Assembly: GCA_014378715.1 (NCBI GenBank)
Contig: JACMNE010000155.1
Location: 1-64,000 of the forward strand
DNA: 64,000 nt
Reading direction: 5' to 3'
DNA from: Microbacteriaceae bacterium
GTDB lineage: Bacteria > Actinomycetota > Actinomycetes > Actinomycetales > Microbacteriaceae
Both the position numbers and the translations under genes were made by a program. Positions 1 to 8,846 of the stretch are shown one piece after another (within the stretch, counting starts at the first letter, position 1; every line of letters begins with the position of its first letter). A model generated the notes under the pieces. The model was not told the DNA's origin. It saw only the letters and a list, made by a program, of their open reading frames with translations, and ran no database searches.

Positions 1-18
1 CCGGGCTGAGCCGATGCG

Positions 19-1326
19 CTACGGCCGCCCGAGCCCGTTGTAGGTCCAGCCCGCCGCGCGCCACGCTGCCGCATCGAGCGTGTTGCGTCCGTCGATGATC
101 GTGCGGGTGCGCACGAGAGCGCCGGCCCACTCCGGGTCGAGCCCGCGGAACTCGGGCCACTCGGTGACAAGCACCACGGCGTCCGCGCCCCGCAGTGCGT
201 CCTCGAGGTCGCTCGTGTAAGTGAGCTGAGGGTGGCGCAGCCGGGCGTTGTCGATCGCCTGCGGGTCGATCGCGGTCACGTTGACCCCGAGCCCGTAGAG
301 CTGCACGGCCACGTCGAGCGCCGGCGAGTCGCGCACGTCGTCGGAGTGCGGCTTGAAGCTGAGCCCGAGCACGGTGACCTTGGCCTTCCACACCTCGCGG
401 CCGATCGCCCGCACGGTCAGGTCGACGACCCGCTGGCGGCGGCGCAGGTTGATCTTGTCGACCTCCTTGAGGAACACCACCGACTCGCCGCGGCCGAGCT
501 CCTCCGCGCGGGCCGTGAATGCCCGGATGTCCTTGGGCAAGCAGCCGCCGCCGAAGCCGACACCGGCGCCGAGGAACCGGCGGCCGATGCGCCCGTCGTA
601 GCCGATCGCGTCGGCGAGTTGGGTGACGTCTGCCCCGGCGACCTCCGCGATCTCGGCCATGGCGTTGATGAAGCTGATCTTGGTGGCCAGGAACGCGTTC
701 GCCGCGACCTTGACGAGCTCGGCGGTCGCGAAGTCGGTGACCACCAGCGGTGTGTCGGCGGCGAGGGCGGTCGCGTAGACATCATTCAGAACGGATGTCG
801 CGTGCTCGCCCTCCTCGCCCGGTGCGACGCCATAGACGAGGCGGTCGGGCGTGATCGTGTCCTCGACGGCGAAGCCCTCGCGCAGGAACTCGGGATTCCA
901 GGCGAGCGTCGCCCCGGTCGGGGCGACGAGCGCCGCCAGCCGGGCCGCGGTACCGACCGGCACCGTGCTCTTGCCGGCAACCAGGTCGCCGGGCGACAGG
1001 TGCGGGAGCAGGGACTCGACAGCCGCGTCGACGAAGCGGAGGTCGGCCGCGTAGCTGCCCGGTTTCTGCGGGGTACCCACGGCGATGAAGTGCACGGCGC
1101 AGCCGGCAGCATCCGCTATCTCGGTGCTGAAACGCAGCCGACCGGAGGCGGTCGCGGAGGTGAGGATCTCGGGGAGCCCCGGCTCGTAGAACGGCGGGCG
1201 ACCCGCGCGCAGGAGGTCGATCTTGGCGGCGTCGACATCGATACCGATGACGTCGTGCCCGAGTTCGGCCATCGCTGACGCGTGGACTGCTCCGAGGTAT
1301 CCGCACCCGATCACTGACATTTTCAT
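19..1326 (-). CDS. ugd: UDP-glucose 6-dehydrogenase (UDP-glucose/GDP-mannose dehydrogenase family)
   Basis: N-terminal MKMSVIGCGYLGAVHASAMAELGHDVIGID NAD-binding motif, GGGCLPKDIRAF active-site Cys region, C-terminal FKPHSDDVRDSPAL motif. Confidence 0.95.
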   Translation of the reverse strand: MKMSVIGCGYLGAVHASAMAELGHDVIGIDVDAAKIDLLRAGRPPFYEPGLPEILTSATASGRLRFSTEIADAAGCAVHFIAVGTPQKPGSYAADLRFVDAAVESLLPHLSPGDLVAGKSTVPVGTAARLAALVAPTGATLAWNPEFLREGFAVEDTITPDRLVYGVAPGEEGEHATSVLNDVYATALAADTPLVVTDFATAELVKVAANAFLATKISFINAMAEIAEVAGADVTQLADAIGYDGRIGRRFLGAGVGFGGGCLPKDIRAFTARAEELGRGESVVFLKEVDKINLRRRQRVVDLTVRAIGREVWKAKVTVLGLSFKPHSDDVRDSPALDVAVQLYGLGVNVTAIDPQAIDNARLRHPQLTYTSDLEDALRGADAVVLVTEWPEFRGLDPEWAGALVRTRTIIDGRNTLDAAAWRAAGWTYNGLGRP

Positions 1327-1349
1327 GGCGCCAGCCTAGGGGAGTCGGG

Positions 1350-2333
1350 CTACCCGGCGAGCCGATCGCGCAACCACGTTGAGATTCGCTCGCGCATTTC
1401 GGGGTCGAGCATGGCGATCGAGTGGCGGGTTCCCTCCACTGTGACGAACTCGACGGAGACCCCCGCACCACGCAGTTTCTCGACCAGTGCCTCGGACTGC
1501 TCCTGCGGGATGATCTCGTCGAGGGAGTGCCCCACGAAGAACGGCGGGTCTGAGCGGTCGACCGAATACAGCGGTGAGGCGGCCCGCGCCTGCGGGCAGT
1601 CGGAGTAGCTGGCGCAGCCCAGATAGGCGAGCTGGATCGTGCGGAATGTGGAGATCACCCCGCCGAGCGAGAAGCCCGCTGTGGTCAGGTCGGCCGGTCC
1701 GCTCAGGTCGACAACGGCAGCGACCCGCGACCCGGAGTCGAGGGGGCCGGAACCGCCCGCGCCGAGCAGCGAGACGAGATTGCCGCCGGCCGACCCGCCG
1801 AGCGCCCCGATCCTGGCCGGGTCGATGTTGAAGCGCTCCACCTGGGCATTTTCCCTCAACCACTTCACGGCGGTGCGCACGTCGTCGATCCCGGCGGGAA
1901 ACGGATGTTCCGGGGCGAGCGCATAGTTGACCGAGACGGCCACGAACCCCTCGGAGGCCAGCCACTCGCAGACGCTGCGCCAGGCCACGTCGTCCTTGTC
2001 GCCCTGGCGCCAGCTGCCGCCGTGCACCGAGAGCACCGCGGCCCGCGTGGGTTCCGTAGTGGTCGCCGGTTCCGTGGTCCCGGCCGCAGAGGCCGGCTCC
2101 GCGACATCCGCGGGAAGGCAGACGTCGAGCAGGGTACCGGCGTTCTGCGCGCCGTAGTCGAGGTCGGTGAGCACGGCGACGCCCGGGTAGGCGCGGGTCG
2201 CCGGGTAGGGGGCAGTCGCGGTGCTGTCGACCGTCGTTGAGTCGCTGCCGGTCGACCCGCAGCCGGTGAGCACTGTGAGCACCACGAGGGCGAGCGCGAG
2301 GGTGCGGGCGGCTGAGGTCATGAGTGCGGTCAA
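1350..2333 (-). CDS. Alpha/beta hydrolase (esterase/lipase family) with lipoprotein signal peptide
   Basis: LTVLTGCGS lipobox, HGGSW oxyanion motif, GGSAGGN nucleophile elbow, C-terminal GTRHS. Confidence 0.88.
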   Translation of the reverse strand: MTALMTSAARTLALALVVLTVLTGCGSTGSDSTTVDSTATAPYPATRAYPGVAVLTDLDYGAQNAGTLLDVCLPADVAEPASAAGTTEPATTTEPTRAAVLSVHGGSWRQGDKDDVAWRSVCEWLASEGFVAVSVNYALAPEHPFPAGIDDVRTAVKWLRENAQVERFNIDPARIGALGGSAGGNLVSLLGAGGSGPLDSGSRVAAVVDLSGPADLTTAGFSLGGVISTFRTIQLAYLGCASYSDCPQARAASPLYSVDRSDPPFFVGHSLDEIIPQEQSEALVEKLRGAGVSVEFVTVEGTRHSIAMLDPEMRERISTWLRDRLAG

Positions 2334-2640
2334 ATCTATCGGGCGAATGAGTGGCGCGAAGCCGGGGGCTCCTGTAACGTGGTCCAGTCGGCTCTTGACA
2401 CCGCATTGTGCGGATGGGTTTGTAAGTCAGGTGGGCCGGTACTTCGCCAGATCGGATATGGACTCCGTGGGCACCCGATTTGGGGTGTGGCGAGAAATTC
2501 ACAATGTATGTGAAACGGCCCCGATCGGTTCTGTGCGGTATCTGTCCGCTCGATCACGACTGCCCGGGTTCTAGTAGTGCGAGTTCAACCTGAGCTCAGC
2601 GTTGCCATGCAATGACAACAACCCAGAATCACTTTTCTCA

Positions 2641-4935
2641 ATGTCAGATTTCAAGAAGCCGAACAACAACAAGTTCGAACCGCGCAAGCAGGCGCCGGGC
2701 AGCCGCAGCGAAGGCCACCGTGGATACCACGGCGACGCCGACCCGGCCAAGAAGCGCTGGAACGCCAGCGACCGTGCCGCCCGCACCGGCGACCGCCCCG
2801 CATCCAACGGACGCCCCGACTGGAACCCGCGCGAGCGTCCGGCGTCGAACGACCGTCCGCGTGGCAACTCGGACCGCCCCTCCTACGGCGACCGCCCCGC
2901 GCGTCCCGCCTACAACAACGACCGCCCGCAGCGGTCGAACACGGATCGCCCGTCGTACGGTGACCGCCCGCAGGGTGGCCAGCGTCCCTCCTACGGTGAC
3001 CGCCCGCAGCGCTCGAACACGGACCGCCCCTCCTACGGCGACCGCCCCGCGCGTCCCGCCTACAACAACGACCGCCCGCAGCGGTCGAACACAGATCGCC
3101 CGTCGTACGGTGACCGCCCGCAGCGCAGCAACACGGACCGCCCGTCGTACGGTGACCGCCCGCAGGGTGGCCAGCGTCCCTCCTACGGCGACCGCCCGCA
3201 GCGCTCGAACACGGACCGCCCCTCCTACGGCGACCGCCCCGACCGCACCGAGCGTCCCTCCTACGGAGACCGCCCGTCGCGCCCCTCGTACAACACCGAG
3301 CGCCCGTCCTACGGCGACCGCCCGCAGCGCTCGAACACGGACCGCCCCTCCTACGGGGACCGTCCGGACCGCCCGTCGCGTCCGTCCTACAGCGCGGACC
3401 GCAACAGCGCACCCGAGCGTCCTGCCCGCCCGGCCTGGAGCGACCGTCCGGCCACGAACGACCGCGCCCCGCGCACGTCGTACAACGACCGTCCGGCCCG
3501 TCCGTCCTACGGCGACCGCCCGGAGCGCAGCTCCTTCAACGACCGCCCCGACCGCACCGAGCGCCCGTCCTACAACGACCGCCCCGCGCGCTCGCAGGAC
3601 GACCGCCCGAAGCGCTGGGAGGACCGCGCCCCGCGCAGCGGCTCGGACGACCGTCCGGCCCGTCGCTCCTCCGACATGTACCCGTCGCACTCCGACGCCT
3701 CCGCTGGCCCCCAGGAGGACGTGGTCCTCGAGCGCCTCGAGGCCAAGGTGATCACCGCGGGCGACGTCGACGGCAAGACCTTCGGCGACCTCGGACTCGG
3801 CGACAACATCACCCGCCAGCTCGCCTCGATGGGAGCGGCCGCGCCGTTCGCCATCCAGGCGGCGACCATCCCCGACGTGCTCGCCGGCAAGGACGTCCTC
3901 GGACGGGGCCGCACCGGTTCCGGCAAGACGATCGCCTTCGGCGCCCCCCTCGTGGAGCGCCTGATGGAGAACAACGGCGGAGCGGGCCGCAAGCCGGGCC
4001 GTAAGCCCCGCGCGCTCATCCTCGCCCCGACCCGTGAGCTCGCCATGCAGATCGACCGCACCGTGCAGCCCATCGCCCGCTCGGTCGGCCTCTTCACCAC
4101 GACCATCGTCGGCGGAGTGCCGCAGTTCAAGCAGGTCTCCACCCTCCAGCGCGGCGTCGACATCGTCATCGCCACGCCGGGCCGGGTCGAGGACCTCATC
4201 GAGCAGGGTCGCCTCGACCTCTCCGAGGTCATGATCACTGTCCTCGACGAGGCCGACCACATGTGCGACCTCGGGTTCCTCGAGCCCGTGCAGCGCATCC
4301 TCAAGGAGACCAAGGCCAACGGCCAGAAGCTCCTCTTCTCGGCCACGCTCGACAAGGGTGTCGCCACCCTCGTCAAGCAGTTCCTCAAGGACCCGGCCGT
4401 GCACGAGGTCGCCGGTGAGGACCAGGCGTCCTCGACAATCGACCACAAGGTGCTCCTCATCGAGCAGCGCGACAAGCGCGCGATCATCGAGCAGCTCGCC
4501 GCAGGTGCAGGCAAGACCCTCATCTTCGCGCGCACCCGTGCTTTCGCCGAGGAACTCGCCGACCAGCTCGAGGGCGCCGGCGTTCCGGCCACCTCGCTGC
4601 ACGGGGACCTGAACCAGTCCCGCCGCACGCGCAACCTGCAGCTGCTCACGAGCGGCCGCGTCAACGTGATGGTGGCAACCGATGTCGCGGCCCGCGGCAT
4701 CCACGTCGACGACATCAGCCTGGTCATCCAGGCCGACGCCCCCGACGAGTACAAGACGTACCTGCACCGCTCGGGCCGCACCGGTCGTGCCGGCAAGACC
4801 GGAACCGTCGTCACCCTCGTCTCCAAGTCGCGCAAGCGTCGGATGGACGAGCTGCTCGACCGAGCCGAGATCACGGCCTCATCGCTCAACGCCCGCCCCG
4901 GCGACGCGCTGCTCGACGAGCTCGCCGCGCTCTAA
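2641..4935 (+). CDS. DEAD/DEAH-box ATP-dependent RNA helicase with long repetitive R/D/P/S/Y-rich N-terminus
   Basis: GRGRTGSGKTIAFG, PTRELAMQ, TPGRVEDL, DEADHM, FSATL and HRSGRTGRAG motifs; start placed at MSDFKKPNNNKF (ORF extends to 2602). Confidence 0.93.
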   Translation: MSDFKKPNNNKFEPRKQAPGSRSEGHRGYHGDADPAKKRWNASDRAARTGDRPASNGRPDWNPRERPASNDRPRGNSDRPSYGDRPARPAYNNDRPQRSNTDRPSYGDRPQGGQRPSYGDRPQRSNTDRPSYGDRPARPAYNNDRPQRSNTDRPSYGDRPQRSNTDRPSYGDRPQGGQRPSYGDRPQRSNTDRPSYGDRPDRTERPSYGDRPSRPSYNTERPSYGDRPQRSNTDRPSYGDRPDRPSRPSYSADRNSAPERPARPAWSDRPATNDRAPRTSYNDRPARPSYGDRPERSSFNDRPDRTERPSYNDRPARSQDDRPKRWEDRAPRSGSDDRPARRSSDMYPSHSDASAGPQEDVVLERLEAKVITAGDVDGKTFGDLGLGDNITRQLASMGAAAPFAIQAATIPDVLAGKDVLGRGRTGSGKTIAFGAPLVERLMENNGGAGRKPGRKPRALILAPTRELAMQIDRTVQPIARSVGLFTTTIVGGVPQFKQVSTLQRGVDIVIATPGRVEDLIEQGRLDLSEVMITVLDEADHMCDLGFLEPVQRILKETKANGQKLLFSATLDKGVATLVKQFLKDPAVHEVAGEDQASSTIDHKVLLIEQRDKRAIIEQLAAGAGKTLIFARTRAFAEELADQLEGAGVPATSLHGDLNQSRRTRNLQLLTSGRVNVMVATDVAARGIHVDDISLVIQADAPDEYKTYLHRSGRTGRAGKTGTVVTLVSKSRKRRMDELLDRAEITASSLNARPGDALLDELAAL
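2875..3600 (+). repeat. In-frame coding repeat array (PSYGDRP / QRSNTDRPSYGDRP units)
   Basis: 12 copies of PSYGDRP counted in the ORF translation; near-identical DNA blocks such as gaccgccccgcgcgtcccgcctacaacaacgaccgcccgcag near 2890 and 3040. Confidence 0.9.
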
Positions 4936-4946
4936 GCCCGAGCAGA

Positions 4947-4982
4947 GAAGGCGCCCATCCCGATTTCGGGGTGGGCGCCTTC
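4947..4982 (+). terminator. Hairpin downstream of the DEAD-box helicase
   Basis: gaaggcgccca (4947-4957) pairs perfectly with tgggcgccttc (4972-4982), 12 nt after the stop codon. Confidence 0.75.
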
Positions 4983-5242
4983 TGCGTTGGCCGGTGCCGA
5001 TCGCTACGGTGTTCGCCAGTGCCATGAGGCTGGGAGCCGGTCAGGTCACAGGTGGCTGTCCAGTGGTCCGCGATCTCCCTCGCCTGTATGCGGATATGCG
5101 GTGCAGAGCCGTCGCGGCCACCCCTCTGCGGGCTGTCGACACATCTCCGTACACCCCGAACTGAGGCCCGTCCAGCTGGGCTGAGGGTGGAGGAGCCTAC
5201 CCGTCAGGAGTTCTCGTCGCCGACACTCGTCGCTGCACCCGG

Positions 5243-5428
5243 TCGTCATTCAGGAGAAGCGGATGTTGCGCTACGGCGTCTCGCACGAACATGGTGTCCA
5301 TCCGTGAAAGAACGGCGCGATCCGCCACATCCGCTGAATCAACGCAAGATATCGTCGGGCGGCCACGAGTGCTCCTGAATGATGATCAGGAGGAAGACGG
5401 GCGTGAACCCGTGCTCCTGAATGATGAC
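5243..5428. repeat. Nested inverted/direct repeat block in tail-to-tail intergenic region
   Basis: tcattcaggag 5246-5256; agcggatgttgcg 5258-5270; cgccacatccgct 5323-5335; gtgctcctgaatgatga at 5369-5385 and 5411-5427. Confidence 0.7.
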
Positions 5429-5459
5429 TCGAGAAGAACCGGCCCGCCGCCTTAATGGC

Positions 5460-6092
5460 CTACGCCTCGATCCACTCCTGCAGCACCCGGCAGAGGGGGG
5501 CGAGTTCGCGGTCGAGGTCGGTGACCAGTCCCGCCGTGCGGCCGGTGGCCGGCAGCCAGCTCCGGAGCCGCGAGAGGAACGCCGCCTGCACGGCGCCGCC
5601 GATCGCGGAGGGCATCAGGTCGCCAGGCTCGGCGCCGATGCGGCCGGCCACGAACCCGGCCACCACGTTCGACCACACGATCCAGTGGGCCGACTCCTCG
5701 GCGCGCAGCTCCGGCGAGGTGTCGATCAGCTCGAAGCGCCGCAGCCAGAGGCCGTCGGGGTCGGCGTCCTCACCGAGGGTGTCGACGATGGACTCGCGCA
5801 CCGCCGTCATGGTGGGGGTCGCGACATCCGCTCTCTCGAGCACGCGGGCGAGCCGTACGGTGTGCTCGTCGAACGCCGACCAGACGATCTCGGACTTCGA
5901 GGAGTAGTACCGGAAGAAGCTCGTCTTGCTCACGCCGCTCGCCACCGCGATCATGTCGATCGTGGTGCCGGCGAAGCCATGGGCGCGGAACAGCTCGATC
6001 GCGCGCTCGCTGATCGCCTCGCGGGACGAGCTGTGCGGCCTCCCGCGCCGAGGCGCCGGGAGCTCGATCGGGAAGGGGTCGTATCCGCTCAT
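5460..6092 (-). CDS. TetR family transcriptional regulator
   Basis: N-terminal HTH: AIELFRAHGFAGTTIDMIAVASGVSKTSFFRYYSSKSEI. Confidence 0.92.
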   Translation of the reverse strand: MSGYDPFPIELPAPRRGRPHSSSREAISERAIELFRAHGFAGTTIDMIAVASGVSKTSFFRYYSSKSEIVWSAFDEHTVRLARVLERADVATPTMTAVRESIVDTLGEDADPDGLWLRRFELIDTSPELRAEESAHWIVWSNVVAGFVAGRIGAEPGDLMPSAIGGAVQAAFLSRLRSWLPATGRTAGLVTDLDRELAPLCRVLQEWIEA

Positions 6093-6125
6093 GGTGGATC
6101 AAGCATACGGAGCGGGGACGGGACG

Positions 6126-6641
6126 CTATACCGGCTCCCGTACCCGTACCCGGAATCGCGGGCCCGTCGCGCGTGCCCGTGCGGCGATCCGCCGACGGGC
6201 GTTCAGGCGCAAGGCCCCGCGCAGCACGAGGGCGGCGGCGACACCGATCACCGCCCCGGTCGAGTTGGCAATGACGTCGGAGATCGTGGCGAACCGTGCC
6301 GGCAGCACGGCGAGCTGAGTCAGCTCGATTGTCACCGAGAGGAACGGGCAGGCGAGCAGCACCACCCACCATGCGCGGGTGGGCAGCAAAAGCGTGAGCA
6401 GCAGGGCGAGCGGGACGAACATCGCCACATTCGCCGAGGCCTCGAGGGTGGAGTAGTCAAACCAGCCGGGCAGCCCCCAGCCGTGCAGCCGGTCGAGGAA
6501 CGACCCGATCGACGCGGAGCGCCCGCGATCGATCGGTGTCGGCCACATCGTCGCGGTGAGCACAACGGCGGCGTAGACGACGAGCAGGGCGCCGGTGACC
6601 CACTTGCGCCGGTGAAGGGTGTTCGGAGTCGGAGTGACCAT
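6126..6641 (-). CDS. VanZ-like family membrane protein
   Basis: MVTPTPNTLHRRKW start; ANVAMFVPLALLL, SVTIELTQ and RFATISDVIANSTGAVIG are typical VanZ-like motifs. Confidence 0.82.
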   Translation of the reverse strand: MVTPTPNTLHRRKWVTGALLVVYAAVVLTATMWPTPIDRGRSASIGSFLDRLHGWGLPGWFDYSTLEASANVAMFVPLALLLTLLLPTRAWWVVLLACPFLSVTIELTQLAVLPARFATISDVIANSTGAVIGVAAALVLRGALRLNARRRIAARARATGPRFRVRVREPV

Positions 6642-6795
6642 GATTCTCCCGGCAGAGCTGAAGAAAGCAAACCTACTCCCTCGGGCACGCGGATGTCTGC
6701 GGGTGCGGTGAGGGGTTGCGTTCCGGTCATCGGGTGGCGTCGGCCTGCCGAGAGCAGGGGTGCGGCGCGGGCAGGACGGGGGCGCGACTGCCGCG

Positions 6796-7692
6796 TCAGA
6801 CCAGCGCGAGCAGGGCGGCGGCCGCAATGGCCAGCACGAGACCGACTAGCTGCGTCGGGGTGATCCGCTCACGCAGCACGATCGCGGCCAGGATGATCGT
6901 GCCGGCCGGGTACATCGCCGTGAGCACAGCCATGACGCTCAGGTCACCGGTGCGCAGCCCGAGCAGCAGGAGTACGTTGGCGGTGGCATCGACGACACCG
7001 CCGATCGCGGCGAGGGTGAGGCCCGCCCGCCACGCGACATCCGCTCGCTTGATGACCGCTCTCTTGGGGCCAGTCGTGCCGTCCCGACGACGGGCGCAGC
7101 CGACGAGCGCGAGCACGGCTAAGGTGGCGAACAGCAGCGTCGCGTTCGTGGCGCGGTTGAGCACAAGGGGCACGAGGCCGGAGTCGTCGGGGGTGAGGTC
7201 GATGATGATGAGGAAGACACCGATGAGAGTGCCGGCGCTGGTGGCCATCGCGAGCGCGCGGCCGGATGGGCGCACGGCGTTCCGGTCGGGCACGAAGCCG
7301 ACGAGCACAACGGCGACGATGGCGATGCCGAGCGCGCCGTAGCCGAGAGGGGGCAGGCGCTCGCCGCGCGTCACCTCGGCCACGAGCGGGATGAGCGCGG
7401 AGACGAGGGCGGTGAGCGGCGAGAGGATGCTCATCGGTCCGATCGCGAGGCAGCCGTAGAGCAGCGTGATCGCGAGTGCGCCCGTGATGCCGGAGAGGAT
7501 GCCGAGCGAGACGGCCGGCCACGACCAGGTTCCGCCGAGCAGGGGGAGCATCAGGAGCAGGATCGCGAGTCCGCTCGCGCCGCCGATCGCCGTGACACGC
7601 AGGGCGCTGATGCGGCGGCTGGCGATGCCGCCGATGAAGTCGGCCGCGCCGAAGATGAGCGCACCGCCGATGCCGAAGAGAACGGTGAGCAT
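6796..7692 (-). CDS. EamA/DMT-superfamily transporter
   Basis: ~10 hydrophobic segments, duplicated EamA architecture, C-terminal RERITPTQLVGLVLAIAAAALLAL. Confidence 0.85.
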   Translation of the reverse strand: MLTVLFGIGGALIFGAADFIGGIASRRISALRVTAIGGASGLAILLLMLPLLGGTWSWPAVSLGILSGITGALAITLLYGCLAIGPMSILSPLTALVSALIPLVAEVTRGERLPPLGYGALGIAIVAVVLVGFVPDRNAVRPSGRALAMATSAGTLIGVFLIIIDLTPDDSGLVPLVLNRATNATLLFATLAVLALVGCARRRDGTTGPKRAVIKRADVAWRAGLTLAAIGGVVDATANVLLLLGLRTGDLSVMAVLTAMYPAGTIILAAIVLRERITPTQLVGLVLAIAAAALLALV

Positions 7693-7728
7693 CTGGTCCC
7701 CTCAGGTGAGGACACCACGCTATCGTGG

Positions 7729-7776
7729 CGTTGCCCGGCCCGTTGCCCGGCCCGTTGCTAGGCCCGTTGCTAGGGT
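7729..7776. repeat. 12-bp tandem repeat (4 units, cgttgcccggcc / cgttgctaggcc) in divergent intergenic region
   Basis: Read directly: cgttgcccggcc cgttgcccggcc cgttgctaggcc cgttgctagggt. Confidence 0.85.
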
Positions 7777-7800
7777 GGGCGCGACCACAAGGAGCTCGCA

Positions 7801-8802
7801 ATGGTATTCGGACTCAGCGGAGACGAACTCCACGAGCGCATCGGCAGCCTCGCGCAGGTCGTGCGCCTCGACAGCCTCATCGAAGCCGAGGGTCCGGCGC
7901 GCGGCACCCGGCGGCTGCGCATGGTGAACGGCGGCGGCCTCGAGATCGAGCTGCACCCCGACCGCGCGCTCGACATCGGACGCGTCAGCATCGACGGCAT
8001 CCCCGTGAGCTGGCTCTCGCCGGTCGGATTCGCCGCCCCGCAGTTCTCCGAGCCTGCGGATGCCGGGTGGCTGCGCACCTTCGGGGGAGGGTTGCTCGCC
8101 ACCTGCGGCCTCGACACCTTCGGCCCGGCCGGCGAGGACGACGGTGACCTGCTCGGACTCCACGGGCGGATCGGCACCCGGCCGGCCACGATCACCCGGG
8201 CGGAGGCGACCGCGACCGGCGTCGTCGTCGAGGCCGAGATTCGCCAGGCGCGCCTGTTCGGCGAGAACCTGCTGCTGCGCCGACGCATCAGCTCGGCGGC
8301 CGGATCGCACGGCTTCACGGTCGACGACACCGTGACGAACGAGGGTTTCGCCGATGCCCCGCACATGATCCTGTACCATGCCAACCTCGGCTGGCCCCTC
8401 ATCGACGATGTCGCCGTGCTCGACATCCCCTCGCACACGGTGACCCCGAGGGATCGGGCAGCGGATGTCGCGCTCGAGGGCTCATCGCACCTGGACGCCC
8501 CCACTTCGGGCTTCCGTGAGCAGGTGTACCGCCACGACTTCGCACCGGACACCCCGGTCGAGGTGCGCGTCACGAACCCCCGCATCGGCGTCGAGTTCAC
8601 CCTGGGGTTCTCCACAGGCACGCTGCCGTTCCTGCACCAGTGGAAGATGCTCGGTCAGGGAGCCTATGTGCTCGGGCTCGAGCCGGCGAACAGCGGAACG
8701 CTGCTCGGACGAGCGGCCGCGCGGGCTGGCGGCGACCTGCCCGTGCTCGCGCCGGGCCAGAGTGTCAGCTACCGCCTCGACTTCGGCCTGCGGCGGGTAT
8801 AG
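7801..8802 (+). CDS. DUF4432-family aldose-1-epimerase-like protein
   Basis: GLEIELHPDRALDIGRVSIDGIPVSWLSPVGF and GLDTFGPAGEDDGDLLGLHGRIG; galactose mutarotase-like fold family. Confidence 0.82.
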   Translation: MVFGLSGDELHERIGSLAQVVRLDSLIEAEGPARGTRRLRMVNGGGLEIELHPDRALDIGRVSIDGIPVSWLSPVGFAAPQFSEPADAGWLRTFGGGLLATCGLDTFGPAGEDDGDLLGLHGRIGTRPATITRAEATATGVVVEAEIRQARLFGENLLLRRRISSAAGSHGFTVDDTVTNEGFADAPHMILYHANLGWPLIDDVAVLDIPSHTVTPRDRAADVALEGSSHLDAPTSGFREQVYRHDFAPDTPVEVRVTNPRIGVEFTLGFSTGTLPFLHQWKMLGQGAYVLGLEPANSGTLLGRAAARAGGDLPVLAPGQSVSYRLDFGLRRV

Positions 8803-8846
8803 CGCCGGTCACGGGCGCCCCTCAGCTTGCCGGTCAGGTCCGCGCC

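Noticed and set aside
2875-3600. Possible CRISPR-like repeat array
   Set aside because: Repeats are in frame, encode PSYGDRP units inside the helicase ORF, and lack regular repeat-spacer structure.
2644-4767. 707-aa minus-strand ORF opposite the DEAD-box helicase
   Set aside because: Antisense shadow of a biased-codon gene with repetitive composition; no domain motifs.
5421-6863. 480-aa plus-strand ORF
   Set aside because: Overlaps TetR and VanZ genes on the opposite strand and begins inside a repeat; composition typical of antisense shadow.
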